The position numbers and the translations under genes were made by a program. This document shows positions 36,267 through 43,801 of a stretch of DNA of 58,451 bases, one piece after another (the first letter of the stretch is position 1; each line of letters begins with the position of its first letter). The stretch comes from Candidatus Bathyarchaeota archaeon BA1 (GTDB lineage: Archaea; Thermoproteota; Bathyarchaeia; Bathyarchaeales; Bathyarchaeaceae). The DNA is taken from positions 1 to 58,451 of the forward strand of contig LIHJ01000026.1 in NCBI GenBank assembly GCA_001399805.1, read 5' to 3'. The notes below the pieces were generated by a model, which was given only the letters and a program-made list of their open reading frames with translations, was not told where the DNA came from and did not search any database.

Positions 36267-36464
36267 TTAGAAAACCGAGAATTTAAACCGATGCGCGCGC
36301 GCCTTCTTCAACCTCCTCGAGCAGGTTAAATCCTTACACCTCTCCAAGATGTTGTATTCCTTTAGGGTGCATTTAGGACACATAGCTTCCCTCACAATCT
36401 TTACCGTCTCGACGCAGAGTGGACAGCCGGATGTGAATATCTCTATGTTATGACCGATGCTCAT
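36267..36464 (-). pseudogene. Thioredoxin-like protein, probably truncated
   Basis: A 65-codon frame begins with a beta strand and redox motif (HNIEIFTSGCPLCVETVKIV; CxxC) and continues with CPKCTLKEYNI and CKDLTCSRRLKKARAHRFKF. The pattern matches small archaeal thioredoxin/glutaredoxin-like proteins, but these continue into a VPT(V/I) cis-Pro strand, which is absent here. The reading ends at that point, so the C-terminus seems lost. GC-rich CGCGCGCGC lies at the break. Confidence 0.55.
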
Positions 36465-36524
36465 TCTTTTTCACCATCGAAAAAATCTTGAATGTTTTGT
36501 AAACTCCTTAACCTGCTGTGGTTT

Positions 36525-36899
36525 TCAGAAAAGATAGGGTCCCGGTGGCGATCTCTTATAGGTTATTCTGTCTTTCTCTAATGTGATTTCGTACGGCTCT
36601 ATGATGTCAATTCCTACGATTGCATCTACCCTTAAGCCCTTAATAACGCCAAGGGCCTTTATCGTAGGCAGCCTGTACCCAGCTATCTCCAGGAAGCAGG
36701 TCGAGTATCCTATGATCTCCGCGTCGTAGCTCTCAACAGCCAAAGGAACTTTCAAAGGCTCTTCATAACGCTCATAACCGACCTTCTCAGCAACCCTTTC
36801 AGCCAAATAGCTTTCAGAGGACCCCGTATCGAAGAGAGCATCCACCTCCAGGAGTCTCTCATCCTTATAAATTCTTATGCGGTCAAAACGCCTGACCAT
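36525..36899 (-). CDS. Retropepsin-like aspartic protease domain protein
   Basis: This 124-residue protein has the single-domain aspartic protease pattern: strand VDALFDTGSSESYLAE with the catalytic D-T-G-S, and the second hydrophobic-hydrophobic-Gly element DAIVGIDIIEPYEITLE. Such proteins form dimers with one Asp from each chain. Archaeal clan AA proteases of this size are often near toxin-antitoxin or stress genes; role unknown. The C-terminus is PPGPYLF. No partner gene is evident. Confidence 0.8.
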   Translation of the reverse strand: MVRRFDRIRIYKDERLLEVDALFDTGSSESYLAERVAEKVGYERYEEPLKVPLAVESYDAEIIGYSTCFLEIAGYRLPTIKALGVIKGLRVDAIVGIDIIEPYEITLEKDRITYKRSPPGPYLF

Positions 36900-36941
36900 G
36901 AGAGTGCCACCGCTGTAAGTATAAGCGCATGATAGTTATAT

Positions 36942-37073
36942 ATGCTTTTGAAAGCGTGGGGTGGTCAAGGTAAGAAGCCAAGGATTAAGCACGAATACTA
37001 TATTTACAGGATAATCAGAGAGTCGACAAACATTATTGCTCTGATAGAGCGCGCGCTTATCATAGTCTTTTAA
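36942..37073 (+). CDS. Possible 43-residue ORF
   Basis: An ATG at 36942 follows a TTATATA box and opens 43 basic, aromatic-rich codons (KKPRIKHEYYIYRIIRES). There is no ribosome-binding site and no recognised family. It could be a small gene, the start of a lost gene or chance. Confidence 0.2.
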   Translation: MLLKAWGGQGKKPRIKHEYYIYRIIRESTNIIALIERALIIVF

Positions 37074-37084
37074 AATCCGGATTT

Positions 37085-37342
37085 CTACCATGGCAACTCC
37101 TTCCTAGGGATAAGGGCGATTACCTTCCCCTTCTCAGTCTCTCCCAATTCCTGCAGATCAAACATTGGGCGAGCATCTACATTGACTTGATAACCATCTG
37201 CTTTTGCCTTCTGCAGTATCTCTCGAACCTGCGGGTCTCTAAGGGGCCCCGGCTTAATGGGAGTAGGGGAAATCAACCGAAGCGGTAGTTCTGACAATTT
37301 TAGGGGGGATGGGTATTTATATAGGCCCCATTGTAGGAGCAT
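37085..37342 (-). pseudogene. Possible C-terminal remnant of a dehydrogenase-like protein
   Basis: The first third of this frame overlaps the LivM relic on the other strand and is probably noise. The remainder (QVREILQKAKADGYQVNVDA, then MFDLQELGETEKGKVIALIP) resembles the C-terminal end of zinc-type alcohol dehydrogenases, where a helix and strand precede EKGKVxGRxVLxP. No cofactor motif survives. The assignment is weak. Confidence 0.25.
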
Positions 37343-37506
37343 TTTTCCTTGTTTTTATTAAAGAATGGTTCTCAACGATTTCACCCCATTGGATGTTTTT
37401 CTTAGGGGTTGCAATATTAATTGTCGTGCTACCTCTCCCTTATGGTATTGTTGGTTATGGAGAAACGCTCATAAGAAAAATAAAAACAGGTATGAAGAAA
37501 TGCTAA
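37267..37506 (+). pseudogene. LivM (branched-chain amino acid ABC permease) C-terminal remnant
   Basis: The frame encodes VVLTILGGMGIYIGPIVGAF and then hydrophobic helices (HWMFFLGVAILIVVLPLPYG, then GIVGYGE). This matches the last two transmembrane segments of LivM-type permeases (GGxGxxxGPxxGA). An in-frame TAG at 37264 cuts it from any upstream part, and the opposite side holds unrelated sequence. It is therefore a 3' remnant of a transporter gene. Confidence 0.65.
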
Positions 37507-37526
37507 ACTGATAGTGATGGGAAGAC

Positions 37527-38090
37527 ATGAAGATGGAAGATATTAAGAAGGTTGCTGTGGTCGGCGCGGGAATCATGGGTCATGGGATTTCGCAGGTGTG
37601 TGCACAGGCTGGTTACGAAGTAAGTATGATTGAAATAGAGCGAGAAGCTCTCCAGACCGCTCTCAGCAAGATAAAGTATAACCTAGAAACATTGGTGAAA
37701 AACCATGTCATAACCGAGGGGCAGGCTGCGAGAGCGCTGTCAAGGATCAAATGGACCCTGGATCGTAGTGAAGCCGTAAGGGATGCAGATTTTATAATAG
37801 AAGCGATTAAGGAGGATATGGATCTTAAAAAACAGGTATTTAAGGAACTTGACGAAGAGTGCCCAGAGCACGCGATTTTCGCGACAAACACCTCACGTTT
37901 AGCATCACCGAGCTTGCAACGAAAAGGGAAGAAAAGTTTGTTGGTATGCACTGGTGGAATCCACCTCACCTTATGCCTTTAGTGGAGATAATTAAGGGAG
38001 TCAAAACCTCCAACGAGACAGTTGATTTGACAAGGCGTTTCGCATACAGTTTGGGAAAGGTGCCCGCGGTATGCAAGGACTCGCCAGGGG
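37527..38090 (+). pseudogene. 3-hydroxyacyl-CoA dehydrogenase, frameshifted and truncated
   Basis: The NAD-binding domain is clear: [37 protein letters not shown] and FATNTS. Just after NTS the frame shifts by one base; the other frame continues [20 protein letters not shown], then [14 protein letters not shown] and [10 protein letters not shown]. At DSPG (about 38090) homology stops where TnpB sequence begins on the other strand. The C-terminal dimer domain is gone. It would have oxidised 3-hydroxyacyl-CoA in beta-oxidation. Confidence 0.88.
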
Positions 38091-38100
38091 TGCCTCTGCC

Positions 38101-38683
38101 ATTTTTACGATGCGGAGGTTTGCATTCCCCTTCTGGTTTGCTTGGCCTATGCTGTAGAGCTGATTGTTCCGCAGCTCCCTCCACCCCTCCCTGGGGAGTC
38201 TGCCCTTCATCAGCGCCTCAAGGCTTCTTGTGCCCCCGAAGGCGACTTTGGGGATCGTGCCATCCTGGATGTGCCTCTCGTAGAACCTTTCCCTCTTCTC
38301 CAGCTTGGCGAGTTGACGCTTAAGACTCTCACGCTTCTTCTCTGACCTTACCTTCGCAAGCTTTCTCTCCACACATCTGATCCTGTCTTTTATGTCCTTA
38401 AAGTATAGTGGTAAGAGTTCTCGTTGGCTTTGAAGCTGGGCTTTGGCATCCCTTACGGCGTGTTCACAGTATCGCCAGTTAAGGGGAAATCTATCCTGCA
38501 GGGTTTGCATGATGGATTGAAGAGATGCGTCCTCGATAAGGAGGCTGGAGGCTTTCGCTTGGCAGAGCATTGTGCATGCATGAGCCCATCCACATCTGCC
38601 TTGTCCTCAATGCTCAGATCCGTTAACTCAGCTGGTATCGTGAACTGCAAGCCTTACTCGACCCACACATCAACAGAGCGCAT
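38101..38683 (-). pseudogene. TnpB (IS200/IS605-type OrfB) N-terminal remnant
   Basis: The minus strand encodes the basic coiled N-terminal part of Tnp[55 protein letters not shown] and [19 protein letters not shown], ending at GNANLRIV. The true start (ATG at 38683) is followed by an in-frame stop, and a frameshift separates LTDLSIEDKADVDG from the rest. The RuvC nuclease domain and zinc ribbon are absent, so it is dead. It abuts the broken dehydrogenase gene. Confidence 0.85.
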
Positions 38684-38785
38684 CAAATGATATTTAAAGA
38701 CATTCTTTTAAACAACTAGTTGTAAGGCTTCAGGTTTCCCGTCATTGGGCCTACGCGGCTTGGTAAGCAACGGCTATGAGGTGGG

Positions 38786-38819
38786 AAGCCCACGGCTTTA
38801 GCCGTCGGGAGGACGTCAC
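38786..38819 (+). mobile_element. Orphan IS200/IS605-type right end with hairpin
   Basis: GAAGCCCACGGCTTTAGCCG followed by a GGGAGGA run and GTCAC is the typical right end of a TnpB-bearing element. The hairpin ACGGC-TTTA-GCCGT spans 38792-38805. Its orientation (plus) is opposite to the TnpB remnant (minus), so the two may come from different elements or from an inversion. It ends inside the stop codon of the winged-helix gene at 38816. Confidence 0.6.
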
Positions 38820-39637
38820 GGTGAATCTTCCTTTATAGCTGGAAGAAGTTCGAGTTCCGTGAGTTTTTGGATAAGTTCATCAGGTGGCATTTCACGCGTG
38901 GTGGGTGCCAGTTTTTGTTCTTTTATTGCCCTTTCCCGAACTACAAAAGTTTCAAGATACATGAAGTAACGTAGCATTGATCTTTTGAACTTTTCTAGCC
39001 ATAATTTTGCTTGGGCATCTATTGCGGAATTGATAAACTCTTTTAATTCTTCCATGTTCTTTTCTTGCAATGGAGTGGGAAGAAAGGTTCGGGCCAATAC
39101 TGATAAGCCTGATACGCTCCCAGCCAAGATTATGGTTTGGAGGAAAAGATTGGGCAAAATATAAGGGGCTACGTCTTTTATATGAGCGTGATACATTTTC
39201 AAGGTACCTTCAAACTCCTCTTTTGTTTGCCGTAACACGATATGTTCAGGCTCTATTTTCTCTGCTGAATAGCTTATGAAATCTTGAACCGCTTCAGAAT
39301 AGAATTGCTCAGGTTTGATGGTTAAATAGAACGATTCAGACCAAGATTGTAGCTCTTTTAGAGTTTCATCCGGGATTGGTATTCCTTTAGATGCCCATGT
39401 CCTCAAAGCTACATGTACACCCTTTGTTGTTAATACCCAGCGAATCTCGTCGTTTATAAGCAACCTCTGCACGAGGCCCTCTTTTCTTTCTTTTAGGTCT
39501 TTGAGTTTAAGATACAGTGTTGCTTCGCTCATCACGCCAGTATCAATAAGTTTCTCTTTTAATTCACTCCATCTCGCAGCTCCACCGACATTGTAAAGCT
39601 CTAAGAGAATACGAGTTTCCTTTTCATTGATCTCCAT
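38816..39637 (-). CDS. Winged-helix regulator-like protein; stop codon lies in an IS end
   Basis: The N-terminal domain (about 1-100) is a winged helix: LLELYNVGGAARWSELKEKL, TLYLKLKDLKER and a wing LLINDEIRWVLTTKGV. The remaining 170 residues are helical, with a hydrophobic stretch at IKDVAPYILPNLFLQTIILA, and have no known fold to me. I chose the ATG at 39637 (MEINEKET) rather than 39646. Its TGA overlaps the terminal GTCAC of an IS200/IS605-type end, so the original C-terminus may have been cut by insertion. Confidence 0.75.
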   Translation of the reverse strand: MEINEKETRILLELYNVGGAARWSELKEKLIDTGVMSEATLYLKLKDLKERKEGLVQRLLINDEIRWVLTTKGVHVALRTWASKGIPIPDETLKELQSWSESFYLTIKPEQFYSEAVQDFISYSAEKIEPEHIVLRQTKEEFEGTLKMYHAHIKDVAPYILPNLFLQTIILAGSVSGLSVLARTFLPTPLQEKNMEELKEFINSAIDAQAKLWLEKFKRSMLRYFMYLETFVVRERAIKEQKLAPTTREMPPDELIQKLTELELLPAIKEDSP

Positions 39638-39768
39638 GCATATCACCTCATCAAAATAACTTTAACAATTTTCATAATTTAAAACTTACTTTTTTCTGAT
39701 GCTTACCATAAAAGCTTTAAGGAAGAAGAGCTTTTATTTTGGATAGAATATTAAAGTTGGTCTAAAAA

Positions 39769-40082
39769 TTGATTAAAGGCAAAAGTTTCAAGAAGATCTG
39801 TTTCGCGAGCGAGACGTCCCTTTACGATGATGTGAAGAATCGCCTCCACGCTTGGATTCGTGAGCCTTATTATACCGCGGGTAAGCAATACGGTTGGGCT
39901 GGGTCTCCCGTCGGCTTAAGAATTAATGAGTGTGCATTAGAATTTGCCATAAAGAACAGGTCGTCTATACAAAAGGTCGCGTGTATGAGACAGATGCAGA
40001 ACGTTGGAGGAAGTTCGCCTTGGAACATGATGCCATCGAGAGACATGGGTCAACAACCCTTCACATATCGGCTAAAATATGA
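39769..40082 (+). pseudogene. Provirus-associated gene, frameshifted
   Basis: The first part reads SLYDDVKNRLHAWIREPYYT and LRINECALEFAIKN. At about 39970 the protein-like frame changes to GRVYETDAERWRKFALEHDA and IERHGSTTLHISAKI, ending with a TGA at 40080-40082. Together they make about 100 residues of unknown family. The continuous frame running through to 40371 fuses it artificially to the next gene. Position upstream of terminase genes suggests a viral gene. Confidence 0.5.
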
Positions 40083-40083
40083 A

Positions 40084-40371
40084 ATGGAAGTTGTTGTACC
40101 TTTGTGTGCGAAGAGGGTTCCCAAGTCTAAAGGCAGGATATGGCTTCCTAAGACCATAAGGGGAGGCGCCAAGATCTACATCCCTGCAGACATCGTTCTG
40201 GACAGCCAGTTCCCCTTTAAAGAGGACGGGGAGATTCTGGTCGAGATAGACCTTGAGGAAGGCGTTTTGAAGCTTAAGCCCAGCTCATTGAAGAGGGCAG
40301 AGGGAAAATGCGCAAGCTCCTGCAAATCCGAATCATGGGCGAAATTAGAAGATCTGCGCTCATGGAGTTGA
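40084..40371 (+). CDS. Small protein of the viral cassette
   Basis: This is a 95-residue protein starting at an ATG inside a longer frame. The sequence has strand-rich parts (GRIWLPKTIRGGAKIYIPAD; EDGEILVEIDLEEGVLKLKP) that look like an OB or swapped-hairpin beta fold, and a Ser/Lys-rich end. I do not recognise it. Its start overlaps the stop of the previous relic and it is 7 bases before the next gene, in a compact viral-type gene string. Confidence 0.5.
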   Translation: MEVVVPLCAKRVPKSKGRIWLPKTIRGGAKIYIPADIVLDSQFPFKEDGEILVEIDLEEGVLKLKPSSLKRAEGKCASSCKSESWAKLEDLRSWS

Positions 40372-40378
40372 CGTAATA

Positions 40379-40771
40379 ATGGGCGACGAAGAAAGCAAAA
40401 TTTACCGAATTGTTTACTGCGACTCAAAGTTTTGGAACGAGGACCAGCCTCTTAGGGAGCAGGTGGAGCGCACTTTTCGATGGTATCTGCTTGAATGTCC
40501 AGCTGTGGGCATTAAGGATCTTGCCACAGCCAAGCAGCGGGCGAGAGAAGAGTTGAAAGCTGAGTTTGGGGCACGAACTCAAGTAGTTATCATAGGCGAA
40601 GAGGAGGGCCAGCACACTGGCGGCGACTTTGACAGCCTCTTCGGCATAACAGTTCTGGCCGGGGCTAATGCCGCAGAATGCAAAGCTCCAATAATAGTTT
40701 TTACAAAGAGTGGAAAGAAGCCCGCCTTCTACAGCAGGGCGGAAGACTTGGGAATTGGCAAGCCATGGTAG
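40379..40771 (+). CDS. Hypothetical protein of the viral cassette
   Basis: A 130-residue soluble protein with IYRIVYCDSKFWNEDQPLR at the start. A central helix (TAKQRAREELKAEFG) and hydrophobic strands (VVIIGEEEG, GITVLAGANAAECKAPIIVF) follow. No family is recognised. It sits between a small protein and the putative small terminase on the same strand, so it probably belongs to the virus. Confidence 0.6.
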   Translation: MGDEESKIYRIVYCDSKFWNEDQPLREQVERTFRWYLLECPAVGIKDLATAKQRAREELKAEFGARTQVVIIGEEEGQHTGGDFDSLFGITVLAGANAAECKAPIIVFTKSGKKPAFYSRAEDLGIGKPW

Positions 40772-40818
40772 CATATTTGGATCATATATGAAACCCCGGG
40801 GGTAGGCTGTGCGCGCAC

Positions 40819-41130
40819 ATGACTAAACACAGGTCAGAGAAAACGCCTGCAAACCTTGACAAGCTAATCGAGATGGAATGGGATATCCTTCGCGACCTCA
40901 AGAGGATGCTTCAGAACCCTGAGCTTTCAACCGCCGAGAAGATACGGGCAGCTAATGCCTTGGCCTATCATGCAAGCGTCTTAAACAAGCTCCTCAGCCA
41001 GAAGGGTGAAAGCAGTCAATTCAACGACGCAAGCCTGGGCGACTTCATACAAGGCGTTCAGCCGAGGATCGCCCGCCTTGCCGTGAGGGATTTCAGAGCA
41101 TGGACGAAAAGGCTTTCGTTGACAAGGTAA
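40819..41130 (+). CDS. Putative terminase small subunit
   Basis: A 103-residue helical protein: IEMEWDILRDLKRMLQNPEL, then ELSTAEKIRAANALAYHASV and VLNKLLSQKGE. Size, helical make-up and position directly before the large terminase (31-base overlap) match small terminase subunits, which recognise viral DNA for packaging. Sequence similarity alone would not prove it. Confidence 0.65.
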   Translation: MTKHRSEKTPANLDKLIEMEWDILRDLKRMLQNPELSTAEKIRAANALAYHASVLNKLLSQKGESSQFNDASLGDFIQGVQPRIARLAVRDFRAWTKRLSLTR

Positions 41131-42569
41131 TAAGCGACCTAAATTTTGCAGCCTCAGTTTCTGAAGGCCTTATGCAAAGGCCAAAGGCGTTCAAGCAGCT
41201 ACTCAGCTATAAAGAAGTAACACGTAAGCTTGTTGAGGATCCCGTTTTCTTCGCGGTTTTAATGTGTGGGGACAAGTGGCTTGCTGAGGCTTCGAACCAT
41301 CAGAGGCTTTTGCGGGATTTGAACCCGCGGCAAGTGGCCGTTTGTGGAAGAGGCTGGGGCAAGAGCCTGGTTTTTAGTAGAAAGAACCTTTGGCTTTTGT
41401 TTACGAAGCCGAAGGTTGAGAGCCTTATTATCAGCAGCACCCAGCGCCAAAGTATGATTATGTTTGACTATTGCTACTTTACCATAATGGCTAACCCTTT
41501 AATGAGGGAGATGGTTCAGAGGCCCGGGACAACACGCACAGTCATAAGGCTTAAGGCTCCATTGGGCGGGAAGCTCGTAGCCCTGCCATGCTCTCCGGAT
41601 AAGCTCAGGGGCTACCATCCGGACTGGGTTTTCATAGACGAAGCTTCTATTGTGCCATCTGAGATGATCACAAGCGAGATAATGATGATGTTGACAAAGC
41701 CAAACGCTGGCCTCGTCATGTCTGGAACACCTATGTCCTTTGACCATGTGTTTCGCAAGGCCTTCCTGGATAGGAAAAAGTACTCCGTACACCACTATCC
41801 CAGTTACTCAAGCCCGCTTGTAAGCCAAGAGCAATTGAATGAATGGCAGGAGATGATGACAAAGGAAGAGTGGCAACGTGAGGTTGAAGCTCTATGGGTT
41901 GAGGTTGCCCACACCTTCTTCCCAATGGACTTGATAATCAGCTGTGTGGACCCAGAGCTGGGTAATCCAGACTCGCCCAACCAATATATTGAAAACATTG
42001 AGGAAGTGAGCCCAGCACAGCTTAAAGGACCCTGCTATGCAGGCTTGGACTTGGGCAAACAGGTCGACTACAGCGTTTTAGCGGTTGTACAGAAGACAGA
42101 GGATGGCAGGGTCAGGCTGATTCATAAGCGGCAATTTCCATTGGGAACGCCCTATCCTGACGTGGTTGCCTATGTGACAAGGGCCCATCAAGTATTCAAT
42201 TTTGAAGGCCTGTGCGTGGATAAGACGGGCATAGGAGACGCAATTGTGGATGAGTTAGAAGCCATAGAAGTGCCCAACGTTAAGGGCATATTCTTCGCGG
42301 ATATCGAGAAGGAAAACATGCTTAACTACCTAAAACTGTTGATGGAAAAGGGGCTGCTGAAGATCCTGGGAGACGACAAACAGCTTATAGCCCAAATAAA
42401 CGAACAGCAATATGAATACCTTAGGCCTAAGACTGCTCAAGAGAGGATCCACCTCAAGTTTTGGCATCCGCCCGGCCGCCATGATGACCAACTGTACGCT
42501 TTGGCGCTTGCATGCATGGCAAGCAAAGAAACTGAACCTAAACCCTACCTGGCGGTTGTACCAAGGTAG
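41100..42569 (+). CDS. terL: Terminase large subunit (tailed-virus DNA packaging)
   Basis: This 489-residue motor pumps DNA into viral heads. The ATPase has Walker A CGRGWGKSLVFSRK, Walker B DWVFIDEASI and a coupling motif MSGTPM. The RNase H-like nuclease keeps all three acidic motifs: YAGLDLGKQVDYSVLAV, CVDKTGIGDAIVDEL and GRHDDQLYALALA. The protein is full length and undamaged. It is the best evidence for a tailed provirus (Caudoviricetes). No portal, protease or capsid gene follows; coding potential stops soon after, so the provirus is a fragment. Confidence 0.93.
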   Translation: MDEKAFVDKVISDLNFAASVSEGLMQRPKAFKQLLSYKEVTRKLVEDPVFFAVLMCGDKWLAEASNHQRLLRDLNPRQVAVCGRGWGKSLVFSRKNLWLLFTKPKVESLIISSTQRQSMIMFDYCYFTIMANPLMREMVQRPGTTRTVIRLKAPLGGKLVALPCSPDKLRGYHPDWVFIDEASIVPSEMITSEIMMMLTKPNAGLVMSGTPMSFDHVFRKAFLDRKKYSVHHYPSYSSPLVSQEQLNEWQEMMTKEEWQREVEALWVEVAHTFFPMDLIISCVDPELGNPDSPNQYIENIEEVSPAQLKGPCYAGLDLGKQVDYSVLAVVQKTEDGRVRLIHKRQFPLGTPYPDVVAYVTRAHQVFNFEGLCVDKTGIGDAIVDELEAIEVPNVKGIFFADIEKENMLNYLKLLMEKGLLKILGDDKQLIAQINEQQYEYLRPKTAQERIHLKFWHPPGRHDDQLYALALACMASKETEPKPYLAVVPR

Positions 42570-42894
42570 CCTGTTCAAATCCGGCGAATATCCGCAACTC
42601 GCGAGAGGGCCCGTCTGGAAATATGATTGCAACCGAGACCATGCCAGGGATCCTCGTAGTGACGGGGCATGCTCCAAACCCTTTCCAAATCCAAAGCCCC
42701 TTGCCACAGAAACAGAACATGCACCATTAAAATATACGTTGAAAAACAGAAAAAAGGGGGTTTGCCCTTTTCAAAGTTTATGAATAGCTTTAAGCGAGTT
42801 CAGAATCAAAACCTAACGAATATGTAATCTTTTGCGCTTGACTATTTTTCTTTGAAAATCGTTTGAAAAGAAAATGAAGCCTCAACCTTGACGT
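42570..42894 (+). other. Region after terminase; possible 35-residue ORF
   Basis: A portal gene would be expected here but is not seen. A short frame from the ATG at 42623 to 42730 (TMPGILVVTGHAPNPFQIQS) might be the start of a lost viral gene. The rest is A/T-rich with no support for a gene. Confidence 0.3.
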
Positions 42895-43317
42895 TTAATA
42901 TTTTTCTATGGCTCCGTATATTTGTCCAATCTTCAAAAGGACTAAATGATGCAGGTGTTTGGGAGCCCTGAGTGAGCCCGTGTTTTTGATTTTTTCGATG
43001 CAGCGAAGTGCCTCTCGGTCAATGTCTTGATCTAATGTTAGGTGTCCGGTGTTCTCTATAGAAAATTCTTTACCCACTTCCTTGTAAATCCCGAGGATGT
43101 CGTCTCTTGAAAGATGGACAGAGCCACCGATAACCAGGGTGTAAGGGTCCAAGTTTTGGCTCTCTCCTTTACCCTGAATCGTTTCCCTCATTGTTTGGTT
43201 CATGAGGTCCCCTACCGTCTTTCCTTGTTCCTTTGCCTTTGCTACAAAACGGTAATATAGGGTTTGATCCAGTCCTCGAATGAATACAGCCTTACTTTGA
43301 CTTACCAACTTTATCAC
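42895..43317 (-). CDS. Putative ribbon-helix-helix regulator
   Basis: This 140-residue protein starts with a strand and two helices (KAVFIRGLDQTLYYRFVAKA; KEQGKTVGDLMNQTMRETI), as in CopG/Arc-type ribbon-helix-helix proteins. A C-terminal domain of unknown fold follows. Seventeen bases upstream of its start is a perfect 11-bp inverted repeat, the kind of site such dimers use for self-repression. It is divergent from a small Cys-rich protein. It closes the viral region, so it may be a viral or plasmid regulator. Confidence 0.65.
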   Translation of the reverse strand: MIKLVSQSKAVFIRGLDQTLYYRFVAKAKEQGKTVGDLMNQTMRETIQGKGESQNLDPYTLVIGGSVHLSRDDILGIYKEVGKEFSIENTGHLTLDQDIDREALRCIEKIKNTGSLRAPKHLHHLVLLKIGQIYGAIEKY

Positions 43318-43333
43318 GCTTTACAACGATCGC

Positions 43334-43362
43334 TTGTATATCAAATTTATCTTGATATACAA
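43334..43362. promoter_or_regulatory. Inverted-repeat operator between divergent genes
   Basis: TTGTATATCAA (43334-43344) and TTGATATACAA (43352-43362) form a perfect inverted repeat with a 7-base spacer. It lies 17 bases upstream of the putative ribbon-helix-helix gene and about 57 bases upstream of the divergent small gene. Each arm contains TATA-like bases, so binding should block transcription. Autoregulation is the simplest inference. Confidence 0.7.
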
Positions 43363-43418
43363 TCTATCTTATAAACTTTGCTAATCTTTATATGCCTATC
43401 CGCCGTATTTTTGTTACA

Positions 43419-43601
43419 ATGACTCAGGCTATCTGTCTTGGTTGTCGCTTCCTTCAGTTCAGCGAGCAATTCCTTAGATGGGAGTGTACACGTCCCGGCT
43501 GGAAGCGTTTTGTCCAGAATCCCGGAATCCCTCGTGATTGTCCCTTCTACACACGAAGAGCAGAAGGCGAGAAGATTCGTATTGCATTGATCCAAAAATA
43601 A
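43419..43601 (+). CDS. Small four-cysteine protein
   Basis: A 60-residue protein with Cys pairs in CLGCRFLQFSEQFLRWECTR and DCPFYTRR, likely one zinc or iron site. I chose the ATG at 43419; nine extra residues upstream are not supported. A TATA-like CTTTATAT lies 30 bases before. The family is unknown. It is divergent from the putative ribbon-helix-helix gene and shares its operator region. Confidence 0.5.
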   Translation: MTQAICLGCRFLQFSEQFLRWECTRPGWKRFVQNPGIPRDCPFYTRRAEGEKIRIALIQK

Positions 43602-43609
43602 TGAAATGA

Positions 43610-43766
43610 TCATGAAATTATATGTCTTGAGAAGTCCTAGAAAATCCTTAAAGCAGAGTCTTTTTATGCCAAGTCCATCGTAAATTTCATCATTTGAGAC
43701 TATCGAGAGTTCATTGTTCAAAGCTGCGAAAAGCGTCGAGGATAAATCAACCTTCGGATCGAGAAA
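43610..43766 (-). pseudogene. Possible PIN-domain C-terminal remnant
   Basis: On the minus strand, LDPKVDLSSTLFAALNNELS and IVSNDEIYDGLGIKRLCFKD follow an in-frame TAA. The IVSNDEIYDGLGI piece resembles the end of PIN ribonuclease toxins, where an Asp-containing strand precedes a final helix. The earlier catalytic acids are absent. It may be a toxin relic; support is modest. Confidence 0.3.
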
Positions 43767-43801
43767 TTATATTTAGGCTTATTTTGAGGATCTGGTCTCA
43801 G

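Noticed and set aside
39769..40371. One 200-residue fused protein
   Set aside because: The coding character changes frame near 39970 and a separate gene starts at 40084; the long frame joins two genes by chance.
34410..42730. Single provirus spanning from tRNA-Leu to the terminase genes
   Set aside because: The att-like copy is at 35336, so the visible pair encloses only 820 bp; no third copy was seen near the terminase genes.
42412..42783. Plus-strand 123-codon frame overlapping the end of the terminase gene
   Set aside because: Most of it is the large terminase read in another frame; no independent support.
43347..43721. Minus-strand 124-codon frame as a full gene
   Set aside because: Only the part above 43610 looks protein-like (possible PIN end); the rest overlaps the operator and the divergent Cys-rich gene.
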